DNA of 18,967 bases, taken from contig CP058706.1 of the NCBI GenBank assembly GCA_013414725.1, positions 604,498 to 623,464 on the forward strand. Reading direction: 5' to 3'. Below the pieces are notes generated by a model. It was given only the letters and a program-made list of their open reading frames with translations. It had not been told where the DNA came from and searched no databases. The position numbers were made by a program, and so were the translations under genes. This document shows positions 8,880 to 18,116 of this stretch, in pieces. How positions within the stretch are numbered: position 1 is the stretch's first letter; every line of letters begins with the position of its first letter. This DNA comes from Coxiellaceae bacterium (GTDB lineage Bacteria > Pseudomonadota > Gammaproteobacteria > GCA-013414725).

Positions 8880-10114
8880 TTAAGAGTTAGCTAGAGAATC
8901 CGGCCATAACGCTTTTCTAAGTGCATCTGCATAGGCATCAGAATTATTTTCCCTTAAATACTTAGTTGCTATTGAAAATCGTTCTTTATCACTGGATGCT
9001 TCTTTAAGTGTTTTCATCACTTGAATAGGTACATTATTTTCCCATAAAAATTTCGTAAGCTAAAAATACCCGCGCTATATTTTTCATAATTTATTCTGCA
9101 ATTTTCAACTTGTTCTAAAGTCATAGTTTGCTCTTGAATTAAAGGGGCCTGGTTAAAACGTTGATTTAAAATGCGAACATGGACGACTTGATTTGCATCA
9201 TTAACATGTGGTTGGTTAAAGCTAATCTCATTATATGGATTTTCGTGAATTATTACGCTTACTGCTCCAGTCATGGTATTAATACCCTGTATGCCATATA
9301 TTTTTAATATGATCTGCGCCAACTAAAGCAAACCACTTACCATCTTGTTCTGCGCTAATAATACGATAGGCAACATAATTAAATATTTTTGTTCTTTGAT
9401 CTGCAGTTGTCCCATTAGCCATATCTGTATCAAGGCCAATAACTCTGATGCCTGCTTCCTTAGCTGCTTTGATTAAAGCCGTATAACTATTTCGTTTTTC
9501 ACACTTCAGCTCACTTAATGGTTTTGGAAAAAATTTTCCTAAAATTGAAGTGTCACGTAATTCTTCGTCCTTAGCGTAATAGTCTTGAAATCCCCAATTT
9601 TTATCTATTTTATTTAGGGTGACGGCCAGTTTGTTGGTGTTTGAAAACTGTTCTAAAGTACTATTATTCGTAGCCTCTTGAAATTAATACTTTAAACCTT
9701 CTATGAAGAAAGTAGTAAAACCCGCTTTTTTAATTTCTCAAAATTACGAATGAAAAAGTTTTTTTGTGGTAGATGAGAATGGTTTTCACCGACTATAAAA
9801 TTGGCATCTAATAAATCTGTTAGATTGGTTATTGGTTTAATATAGTTTACTTCCGGACAATTTTTATAAAATTCATTAAGCTTTCTATAAAGCTCACTTT
9901 TATCTTCGCCAGTTATTTCACGAATGAAATCTTTATATTCTTGACTTGTTCTATTTATTGGCACAGGTTTAATACCATTAAAATTAATTTTCCTACCACT
10001 TTATCAAGACAGTCTTAACGTTTTCTTAAGCCATGCAGCTTGATAAAGCGTAATATTTCCACAAATACGTCTAAGTAATACTTGATGAACGTAAGCGGGT
10101 AAATGTGAAAGTAT
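8880..10114 (-). CDS. Putative ChaN/EreA/TIKI-fold effector-like protein (frameshifted)
   Basis: Several frames join into one protein of roughly 410 residues ending at TAA 8880-8882. Key stretches in order: LPAYVHQVLLRRICGN, SQEYKDFIREITGEDKSEL, FIVGENHSHLPQKNFFI, KKAGFTTFFIEGLKY, AGIRVIGLDTDMANG, KWFALVGADHIKNIYGI and GINTMTGAVSVIIHE. GExH near the first beta strand, an Asp-rich second strand and a late VGADH strand fit the ChaN/EreA/TIKI/TraB-like fold, also present in Pasteurella-toxin-like membrane-targeted effector domains. This call is by motif resemblance only. Fixes are one missing base in 9726-9731 (T6) and 9046-9050 (A5), one near 9296, and an in-frame TAA near 9686. The start is unknown: the frame opens only at 10114, and an upstream palindromic element may have removed it. 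Confidence 0.5.
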
Positions 10115-10154
10115 TTATTATGTATCTTACACTCTTGACTGGGCTAAAGGGCAT

Positions 10155-10237
10155 AACATAAGGGTAAAGTCTCAATATTTGACTTATTGTCTTAAAATAT
10201 TGGTTATTTGTCAAATATTGAGGCTTGGCTCTTATGT
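10155..10237. repeat. Palindromic element, AAGTCTCAATATTTGAC stem
   Basis: Arms at about 10157-10183 (AAGGGTAAAGTCTCAATATT) and 10210-10236 (its near-inverse, ending GAGGCTTGGCTCTTATG) enclose about 26 nt. The stem resembles the inner tip at 3306-3330. Confidence 0.65.
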
Positions 10238-10325
10238 CACATAAGTTAATGGTGGCAGCAACATTGATTGCGCTATCAGGACTGTTTGAAAAACTTTATT
10301 CTTAACTGGCGCCATGCTCTTTGGA

Positions 10326-10359
10326 AGCAATCCAGGAGGCCTAAACATCCTGGATTGCT
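10326..10359 (-). terminator. Hairpin downstream of the SET/ankyrin gene
   Basis: Perfect 12-bp arms, AGCAATCCAGGA and TCCTGGATTGCT, enclose a 10-nt loop, 70-100 bp after the gene's likely stop. There is no strong T-run on either side, so it may be a transcript-stabilising hairpin rather than a classic terminator. Confidence 0.5.
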
Positions 10360-10426
10360 AATCGCGTTGCTCCTAACTATAAGACTACTTTTTCGAAAGG
10401 CTAACTAAAACTATTGGCTCTATCTT

Positions 10427-13400
10427 CTATTTGCATATCATCACACAATTCTTTTTAGGCGGCATTTTTTGGCACGCTCTGTGTGGTGTTTTCCTTGATT
10501 TTCCTCTCCACAGGAGGACTTTTTCTTGTTTGGATGGCTTGCCAAACTGACCAATCATTTTCGCCGTTGATCCAAAAGAGTCTTTTGCATTATTATTGTT
10601 TGCCGATGACGGAATAACACTGACTGAGGAAACATCATCAAAATCCAAATAAGAATTATCATTCGACACCAAATCATTTTTTCAAGTCTTCTGCTAAAAG
10701 ATCCTCAATAGATCCATCGATAAACTCATCTGCATTCTTGAATGAAACAACAACTCGAAGTTGTTCAAGCTTTTGACAAGAACCACTAATTTATCAGATA
10801 CTTTTTCAGTAACTATTCGTTTATTTAAACAGCTCACCCAATGTTGTCGAGTATCAGATTCCAATTTCATTTTCTTGCTGGCAAGACCATCAAGCAATGC
10901 AGTAAGCCCTATAGATAAATTATCAACGTTATTGTGGCTCAGTATTGCGCCGGCAATACCACTCTCATACATTAAGTAATCATTCAATTCTTTTTTATTA
11001 GCATTTTTAATGATGACGCTCAATAATTCAAACCAGCCGTTAGCTATGCAGCGCGCTAAAACACAAGGCCCTGCTGATTGTTCAACACTTAATGCATCTA
11101 GCTCATCATTACTTGATAATAATTCACTGACTAATTCCGGCCCGAGGTCGCTGTCTAATAAAGCTATCGCAAGTTTTTCATTTTGTAATTGTTCCAAACA
11201 AACATCTATCGCCGATTTGCCATATTTATTTTTAAACTTTACTGGCACTCCCGCTGCAATCAATGTAGGCAATAAAGCCAACTTGGTTTCTAACGATGAC
11301 GGCCCAATTAATAAGAAATGAATAGCGCTATAACCGTCTCTTAAGGTAAGACGATCAACATACACTTCTTTCTTGAGTAAACTGTGAATCACTCTTTCTT
11401 GACCAAAATAGCAAGCAATCGCCAAGGCATTTACTTGCGGTTGTTGATCAGCTATGCTGAAATGATATAATCCTTCTTCATTGTATTTTTCCAAACCGTA
11501 AACTAATTGCTCTAACCCAATATTTTCTTCATCTGCATTGCTCTGTATGTATTGCAGGGCCTCCTCTACTTGGTCATGCAATAGTAAATAACACAACTTT
11601 GGCAATGCCCACAAACTGTCTGTTTTAAACCCAAACGTCTTTAACAGCGTTTTGTTTGCACGAAAAAGTGTATTTTCATAATATTTTTCTGCGCTTATGT
11701 ATTTTTCAGCGGGCATTTGCCAATTGTCTGTCTCATGAATAAATAAAGGTTGTATATCGTTATGGTCTTCATCTTCCAAGTTAGGAAAATAAGTTTCACC
11801 ATAAAAAATCAAGCATTGTTTATGTTTCTTGAATTTGCTGCTGGCAGAAAAGACGACGTCACGTTTCTCATGCGTAGAACTGGCGGTTCCACGTTTTTTA
11901 CCAATAGTTTTAAGCTTGGTGGTTACATTCGGCAAGATCGATGAATTCATATAGGCTGACCAACCTCGTAACTTTTCACCACTGATCAGGTCACATGTTG
12001 CCGCATCTTCACCCGGTTTGAGCGTATCAAAAGTATGCGTATAATACACGCCTTGTTTTTTAACTCTTCGGTATTGATTTGTCTGCGTTCTCCTTGATAT
12101 GCCCCTAAGCTCACTTGACCATCTTTTCTTGCTTTGAGAACAGTAAAATTATCGGCTGCATAGGCGCCTAACGCACGCCCCGGCAATACCGCCACTGGTG
12201 CAATTAAAATCGGCGGACATGTCGCTTTTTGGTTTCATTAGGCGCTTTCTTATAAATAATATTTTCATCGCGCTCCAATCTTTCAATGTCTTTGTCTTCG
12301 TTTATGTAATAAAACCGTTTTCCTTTGCCGGTATCACGTGAAATATCAAGCGTCCGATAGTGAATTTGTGCTGTGGTCGCCTCAATAATTGCTTCATCGA
12401 TCACGAGCTCTTCTGCAATTTTTTTATCGTCTGCCGGCAACACTGGAGCAGCTATCGAGTCTTCAATCATCATGGGCGCCGATAGAGGAATCTTTTGATT
12501 TAATTGAGCAACAAAGTCATCTAGAGGATGGGGTGAATTAGTTGACACAGATTCAACTATCAGTGCAGCCAGTTTATGCGCATAATCAAATGATGAGTTT
12601 AGCAATACTTGCAAACTGCGATTTAAATTAATCATTTCAGAGCAAGATGGCCAATAATTTTTTAATTGTGAGAGCAATCGTGAAATTATTTTTGACGATG
12701 CAATATCGAAACCAGTACTACCAAAATAAGCAATGCTTGTGATCAAGTCAGTCACTTTAATCGCATTCAATCGGCTCTTGATTATATTAATGAATAATTT
12801 CTGACAAGCCGCTTTATGTTCATCCAAAACAATAAATTCTGGGTCAATGCTGGCAATCAAACTGGCGCTGCATAACACACGTATAGTGCGATTAATCTCA
12901 ATTTTATCTCTGACATTTGTTACACCGAGCAACAATCGTCGCAAGTCATCTCGTATTGGTAAAATATCACTTTTCGTCAACCACCCTGCTTGTATCATAC
13001 GGCTCAAGCTGTGAAACAGCAGAAAAGCATTACGCATTCCTATATTCTTAGATTTTGCTATTTTAAAAATAAGGGCGTCTACCACAGAGAAAATGTTTTC
13101 TCTGGGGAACATTACTGAATTAACAGAGATGAAGCACGAAATTGAAAAGAGCGCCAGACAGACTTGTCTTATATCGTTTGAATTAATGGCTAGCTGTTTG
13201 ATGAGTTTTTGTAAAACTCTACTCATTTCCGCATCAACTCTCACATAACCTGATTCAACAAAATTAGCACAAATGTATAGGTTTTGTGCGATATACATAA
13301 AACTTAAGTCTTTCTTGCTTATCTGATTTAATATAGCAGTCGTATAAATTTGATATCTATCCATGGATAGACCTTCAAAATTGACTGTTGCAAAATTAAA

Positions 13401-15604
13401 TAATCCTCTTAATAGTTGCGTTGCCATTCGCTCAGAATATTCAGCATTGACTAAATTTTCAAAAACCCTCGAATTATGTTGAGAGTTTTAGTGCTAAAGC
13501 GCTTGTAAATGCCAGATACCACTAATCTTGCCATCGCATCAATACTATTTGTAAGATCCCATGCTTGTAAATTTAATTTACTGAAATTCTCAATTAATTG
13601 GTCAATGTCTGGGGAAAAATCATATCTATGTCTACTTAAAATACCCGACTTACTGATAAGACTGAAACCATACATAGCCATTCCAATCTCTTCTGAATCG
13701 GATGAAGATGAGTTAGAAAGCACAATAAATAACTTTTTAATATTTTCAAACGTGTCAGAATCAAAATGCGTTATGACTCGTGCTGTAGTTAAATGAGACA
13801 AACCTTGGAAAACCCTATTGATCTCAAGTTCTTTAGGCAGGTTATCAGCTATCTTTTCACTAGGCCCCATAAATTATCCATCGAATTTTCATCGAATGGA
13901 AAAAATTCGGCCATACCAAACAAACCAACACCGGCAATAATATCTGCTATTTCTGCGTTAGCATATTTCTGATTATATGATTTCATCAACCTTGAAAAAT
14001 GTTCTAACGAACTGTCTTTAAAGCTACAACCTTCTACTTTGGATAAACTGCCAAAACCTTTAATCAAACTGCCAGCACCATAATCATCATATAATTCTAA
14101 ACTCATATGACTTGCTAATATTTTTTGTAAATCCTCCATGACTTCGTCGGTCAATGACGACAAAACTTTCATTTCTACCAATTTGCCCAATGCAAGCGCC
14201 ACCTTAGGCGCCAAGACTTGTTGCGACGAAGCTCTATTAGCAGCGATGCCCAATAAATTAAATAAATTAGCAGTGGCCTGATCGCTTAATTTAACAAGAT
14301 GGCGTGTTTTGGCTAAAACACCTAAACCTTGTAAAAATCTCGGATTTCCATGCCCAATGGGTTCATTTTAGCAAACTTTTCAATCAGCATTTCCAGATCG
14401 GTATTAAAACCATCGTAAAAATGTTGAAAGTGATAAGACAAATACCCCATGCCTTGAATAATTTTTGCAATACCTGCTGATTTTCTCGTTTTATTAAGAA
14501 AAATCTTAAAAATTCTGGCAAGGTGTGTTACAGCATTATCATCGTACCGGACCAGAATTCTTTTTGTGACATCATGCCAGCACTATGAATCGTTCCGGCA
14601 ATGTGATGTTCCTCAGCGCTTTCATCGAGTTTATTGATCAATGTCATTACTTGTGCATTAAAAACAAATTGTAACTGCTCTAGATTATTTAAACGCTGAG
14701 AATTTTTAGCTTGTTTGACACTTTTTCTTAATGCATTCAAAAAGGCGAACTAAGCTTTTCAAAAGCCCCTTGAGTTGACATATTGCCAAGACCATGCATG
14801 CAATTAAAAATATCACGAGAATTCGAAGGCCCGTTTGCTATAGGCGCGATAATATAATTTACTACGAGCGCGATCTGATCATCTTCAAAGTTCCAATCCA
14901 GTCCTCTGAATGATAACAATCCCATGCCATAAATCGTCAGCGAGCAATTAAACATATGAGAATATTTAATTTTGCCTTCTTCATGTACTGACTTAGAACC
15001 ATACAGTTTAAATTCTTGTATGAATTTCAAAAGGAACGGTTTAATATGTGCCGCCATCTGAATTAAGCCTGGCAGAATAAAAAGCTTTCCTAAATTAGAA
15101 ATAAAAATCCCGCCGAAGTGAACCAAGAGGAGAAGCTGTACTTGTCTTCTATATCAAGCGGAGGAAATAATTCTGACCAAAATTTTTGATCGAGTGAGGT
15201 AGCAATATGAGATAACGTGGCTTCCATCTCATCAATGGCTTTCTGATTTTTACTATTTATTTGCGTCGCCTTGATTCTGTCAACAGTTTCATATATATTT
15301 TTATGAAATTAGTTTTAGTTCCAACATTGCCGTATTTTGCACTAACAACTTTAAGCTGATCAAAAATCTCACGGATTTTTCTAACGTTTCTTTTTTGAAA
15401 AATCCAGTTGGCTATTTTTTACAAACTTAAAAATTCATCATTGAGCAAATGCAGAGTTTTGCTTTTTTGATTTTGCGATGAGCCTTGTTTTAGAAAAGAT
15501 GTTTGTTGAGATTGATCATGATGGGGATGAGGGTTATTTTGGCGAGGCCATTTACCAGTACGTTGCTGTACTTCTTCGCCATGTTTACGTTTATGAGGTA
15601 TCAT
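10427..15604 (-). CDS. Giant helical-repeat/SET/ankyrin protein, candidate nuclear effector (frameshifted)
   Basis: ATG 15604 has GGGAG 8 nt upstream. Joining frames gives about 1,730 residues. The N-terminus is polar with a basic patch (PHKRKHGEE). Residues of about 90-1,050 hold alpha-helical repeats of roughly 35-45 residues with a hydrophobic NSI.AMA.LV-like core (examples: DLTNSIDAMARLVVSG and IRDFLQGLGVLAKT), similar in style to OPR or Coxiella DUF1601 repeats. A SET domain follows, then ankyrin-like repeats, then an acidic/polar tail. Legionella RomA/LegAS4 also couples SET with ankyrin repeats and methylates host histone H3, so a host-chromatin role is a reasonable inference. Shifts repaired by one added base lie at 12056-12061, 13854-13857, 14333-14337, 14739-14743 and 15103-15107; others lie near 10675, 10775, 12215, 13465, 14545, 15305 and 15400. 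The exact stop (10427 or slightly further) is uncertain. Confidence 0.7.
11160..11445 (-). other. Ankyrin-like repeats of the giant protein
   Basis: Within a clean 451-codon frame (12049-10694) the protein reads VNALAIACYFGQERVIHSLL, GYSAIHFLLIGPSSLETK, LPTLIAAGVPVKFKNKYGKS and AIDVCLEQ. This gives about three ankyrin units with the A.H.A..G....V..LL pattern and GA/GV.V turn. They probably bind a partner protein. The frame is well conserved, without stops. Confidence 0.65.
11785..12214 (-). other. SET methyltransferase domain of the giant protein
   Basis: Three SET landmarks occur in order once the shifts near 12215 and at 12056-12061 are bridged. First is PGRALGAYAADNF with LGAYQGERR, like the GrGlfA...eY.GE start. 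Then comes GWSAYMNSSILPNV, like the RFINHSCxPN core. Last is VVFSASSKFKKHKQCLIFYG with YGETYF, like the i.f.A.rdI..GeeL..dYG..Y end with its Tyr. The canonical NHS reads NSS here, so activity is not assured. SET proteins transfer methyl groups from SAM to lysines. Confidence 0.7.
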
Positions 15605-15675
15605 GAAAAATTCTCCCACTTGATATGAATTCAGGTTACAAACAATGCTAGGATTTTAACTAAAAATAACCTCTC

Positions 15676-15696
15676 TTATATTAAGAAAAGCTTAAG
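15676..15696 (-). promoter_or_regulatory. PmrA-box-like direct repeat upstream of the giant gene
   Basis: On the gene's strand the sequence reads CTTAAGCTTTTCTTAATATA: two CTTAA half-sites with an 11-bp period. This is the layout of the PmrA site (cTTAATatT, 2 bp, cTTAATatT) that drives Dot/Icm and effector genes in Legionella and Coxiella. The first half-site diverges after CTTAA. It lies 72 bp before ATG 15604 and overlaps the stop of the comEC remnant. A TTAAAAT that could serve as -10 follows about 20 bp downstream. Confidence 0.4.
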
Positions 15697-16056
15697 ATAT
15701 GACCATTTTCCCATAAGTGAGGTTGAGAATTGACATGAGTGGTGATTACAGGGAATGCCTCATTTACATTTATCTTCACCATTAGCGCCCGCTTCACCTG
15801 TTGTGATGACTTTTGTGTCTAATCGTTGCCAATCCGTAAGCACCTGGGATGATGGAAAGTGAAAACGGTTTAAATAAGCCACCGAATAGAGGACATATTG
15901 CGGATGGATCATGGCATTTAATTCAGACGATTCGGTTTTGCTGTTGCCGTGGCCTGGGCTATTAACAAGTTTGCCGGCAATGATGCTGGCCAATGCATTT
16001 GCAGAAAATTGGCCTGCGATTTATTCAATTTACCTGGAATTAACCAAGTACGTAGA
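15681..16056 (-). pseudogene. comEC: ComEC C-terminal remnant (competence DNA channel)
   Basis: Only about 125 residues of a protein usually near 750 remain. Recognisable stretches are ANFLQMHWPASLPANLLIAP, then HGNSKTESSELNAMIHP and QYVLYSVAYLNRFHFPSSQV with VLTDWQRLDTKVITTGEAGA. They match the C-terminal metallo-beta-lactamase-like domain of ComEC/Rec2 (HHGS.TSS, QY...S...NRY.HP). One missing base in the G run 15956-15958 shifts the frame (a C run in the gene). Another shift near 15787 would extend the tail to TAA 15681-15683; as read it stops at 15760. The 5' side ends at a palindromic repeat (16051-16090). The membrane channel part is absent, so this is a relic. Confidence 0.7.
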
Positions 16057-16090
16057 TGGGGTCAGATGCGTAGATGGGGTCTGACCCCTT
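16051..16090. repeat. GGGGTCTGACCCC-type palindromic repeat
   Basis: CGTAGATGGGGTC is directly repeated (16051 and 16069), and the second copy continues into GGGGTCTGACCCC, a near-perfect inverted repeat. The same GGGGTCAGACCC tip occurs at 18117-18240. Such tips resemble REP-like elements linked to RAYT transposases, though none is present here. Confidence 0.65.
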
Positions 16091-16153
16091 ATTTTGGTTT
16101 ATGTTTCTACGATTTAAAAACTAGAACTAATGACCAAACTCTAATGATTGAAT

Positions 16154-17011
16154 TTATTGTATTTCAGCTAATTGTTGTTTTTTTAGCTCTTTATAAAAAT
16201 CTTGTTCTTTTTGAGCAATGTAGTTTTTATACCCTATTGGGTCAATAAAAGGATTTTTAGTGTTTTTGTTCAATAGAGCATATTTTCTCTTAAGATCAAA
16301 ATATCCTGCATGAGCCCCAAGAAAAACGTCGCATGGTAATGATTTTAATACTTTAATAGCACGCTCATAATCGCTGGCAATATTAGGATAAGATTTATTT
16401 TTAACTAACTTGTATCCTGAATTAACGTTGAGGCTGCCTAAAAATACGACATGGTATTGCTTTCCATGATCTGTTAATTGCATTGTCCATGTTGTGCATC
16501 CTGGTGTATGGCCTCCTGTTAGATGTGCCGTTAATACGGTTCCACCTAATTTTATTTGATCACCATCATGAAGCACCTTATCTACTTTGGCTTTAGGATA
16601 ATATGTACTCACATCATTCCCATAGTAAAAATCAGATTTCCCACCCGATTCAACAAGAGGAACATCAGCATCCATCACCATATACTTTGCATTCGTTTGT
16701 TGCTTTATTAATTTGCTACCTGCAGCATGATCAAGATGAGCGTGACTAATCAATAAAATTTTAGTGTCGCTAAATTTAAAACCCAGTTTTTCTATGCTAG
16801 TTTTAATCATTGGAACATTTGCTTCAAGGTCACTGTTAATTAAAATATTTCCTTTTGGAGTAACAATCAGATAACTTGTAAGATCATCAGTCCCGACATA
16901 GTATAAATTTCCCATTATATGGAAGGGCGGGAATGAATTAGGCATCGGGTAAGCAAAGGCTAAATTAGGCAATAATATAATTATTGCGATTAACGTTAGT
17001 ATTTTTTTCAT
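16154..17011 (-). CDS. Subclass B3 metallo-beta-lactamase
   Basis: This is an intact 285-residue frame, normal length for the family. ATG 17011 has GGAGG 6 nt upstream. Residues 1-20 are a signal peptide (MKKILTLIAIIILLPNLAFA), so the enzyme is periplasmic. Zinc ligands are visible in the B3 pattern: H90-A-H92-L-D94-H95, H168 in GGHTPGCTTW and H234 in LGAHAGYFDL. GSLNVNSGYKLV near residue 192 fits the B3 stretch with Ser in place of the B1 Cys. B3 enzymes hydrolyse beta-lactams, including carbapenems, with two zinc ions. The resemblance to environmental B3 enzymes is good, but a related lactonase or other hydrolase of the fold remains possible. Its neighbours are unrelated in function, and no AmpR-type regulator gene is seen. 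Confidence 0.85.
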   Translation of the reverse strand: MKKILTLIAIIILLPNLAFAYPMPNSFPPFHIMGNLYYVGTDDLTSYLIVTPKGNILINSDLEANVPMIKTSIEKLGFKFSDTKILLISHAHLDHAAGSKLIKQQTNAKYMVMDADVPLVESGGKSDFYYGNDVSTYYPKAKVDKVLHDGDQIKLGGTVLTAHLTGGHTPGCTTWTMQLTDHGKQYHVVFLGSLNVNSGYKLVKNKSYPNIASDYERAIKVLKSLPCDVFLGAHAGYFDLKRKYALLNKNTKNPFIDPIGYKNYIAQKEQDFYKELKKQQLAEIQ

Positions 17012-17030
17012 AATAAACCTCCATTGGTGA

Positions 17031-17099
17031 TTAAACTAAAATATTAAATACCGATATATTGTCATGATTTTTTACGCTATCATGCTCTAATCCTTGCAT
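17031..17099 (-). CDS. Possible 22-residue leader ORF before the lactamase
   Basis: ATG 17099 is preceded by CGGGAGA at 4 nt and encodes MQGLEHDSVKNHDNISVFNI plus LV before TAA 17031-17033, 19 bp before the lactamase ATG. Good start context and position suggest a leader peptide or translationally coupled small protein, but it may be chance or the remnant of a longer gene. Confidence 0.3.
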   Translation of the reverse strand: MQGLEHDSVKNHDNISVFNILV

Positions 17100-17211
17100 A
17101 AAATCTCCCGAAATTTTCTTTGAAAAGAACATAATTTGCATTTAAAACCCAAATTTCGTGGCTGATGCTCTGTTTATCTATTATAATCTTTCTAAAATAG
17201 AAATATTCTAA

Positions 17212-17217
17212 TATAAT
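17212..17217 (+). promoter_or_regulatory. Possible -10 box of the deacetylase gene
   Basis: TATAAT lies about 70 bp before ATG 17285, with a poor -35 (TTTCTA at 17189, 17-nt spacing). The whole 17040-17245 spacer is AT-rich and divergent, so other matches are possible. Confidence 0.3.
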
Positions 17218-17284
17218 AAGACCATAAATGGATGTTAAAATATTTATGTGCTTGGCAATAAAATAGAGACATGGAGAGTTTTAA

Positions 17285-18102
17285 ATGCGTCAATTCATAA
17301 GTTCTTTCTTAAAATTTGCTTGTTTATTTTCTTAATTCACAGCTCGGTTGCTTTTGCAGAAGAGCCCATTTCTGTTCCTGTTTTAGTTTATCACGTTTTG
17401 AATCCAAAAATTACAAGTAATATAACCATTACGCCAGAGACGTTTGAATCGCAGGTAAAATGGTTAAAAGATAACGGCTATACCGTGATTCCACTACAAG
17501 AATTAGTCAGTTATTTACAAGGAAAAAATGTGGCCCTCCCAGCCAAACCGGTGGTGATAACAGCCGATGATGGTTGGAGGTCAGATTATACTTATATGTA
17601 TCCAATCGTACGTAAATATAATATACCTGTAACTTTATTCATTTATCCTGGAACCATTTCAAAAGGAAAAAATGCGATGACATGGGACCAACTAGAAGAA
17701 CTACAGAAAACGGGACTATTTGATATTCAAAGTCATACCTATACTCATCCAAATTTCAGGCAGTCAAAGAAACGCATGTCTGCCAATGCTTATGAAAATT
17801 TAGTTCACAAAGAATTGTTTTATTCTAAAAAAGTGTTAGAAGATAAATTAGGAACTAATATAAGTTTATTGGCTTGGCCTTTTGGCATTTACGATCGTTA
17901 TTTGGAGCAAGAGGCTGTCAAGGCGGGATATACCATGGCCTTTACCATCGATGCTCGTAATGCCTCTCGAATATATCGGCCTACCGCCCAACCACGATAT
18001 ATGATCGTTACATCTCAAGATATGGAAATGTTTGCTGCTATTGTGAAAGGCAAAGCACAGGGACCAAAAAAAAAAAGCACTAATCGACAAACAATGAATT
18101 AA
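17285..18102 (+). CDS. Secreted polysaccharide deacetylase (CE4 family)
   Basis: The protein has a signal peptide ending VAFA and a NodB-type domain. Numbered from GTG 17248, the motifs are TADDGW (D107, D108), HTYTHPNF (H163, H167), LAWPFGIYD (210-215) and TIDARN. These are the metal-binding and catalytic motifs of carbohydrate esterase 4; motif 1 has TADDG where TFDDG is usual. The YHVLN stretch near residue 49 is typical of PgaB-like enzymes that N-deacetylate poly-GlcNAc or peptidoglycan-related sugars in the periplasm. Two starts compete. GTG 17248 keeps one open frame (284 residues) but lacks a clear ribosome site. ATG 17285 has GGAGAG 6 nt upstream and gives MRQFISSFLKFACLF, which joins the domain only if one T is added in 17327-17330. 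The tail has an A11 run (18066-18076). Confidence 0.82.
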
Positions 18103-18116
18103 CGAAATCGGAAATC

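Noticed and set aside
10234..10305. Forward 23-residue hydrophobic ORF starting in a palindromic element
   Set aside because: The start lies inside the repeat, the ribosome site is badly spaced, and nothing else supports it.
11010..11321. Forward-strand 103-codon ORF
   Set aside because: It is opposite the ankyrin repeats, whose motifs are clear on the reverse strand.
15949..16248. Forward-strand 99-codon ORF
   Set aside because: It runs antisense to the comEC remnant and through a repeat into the lactamase tail.
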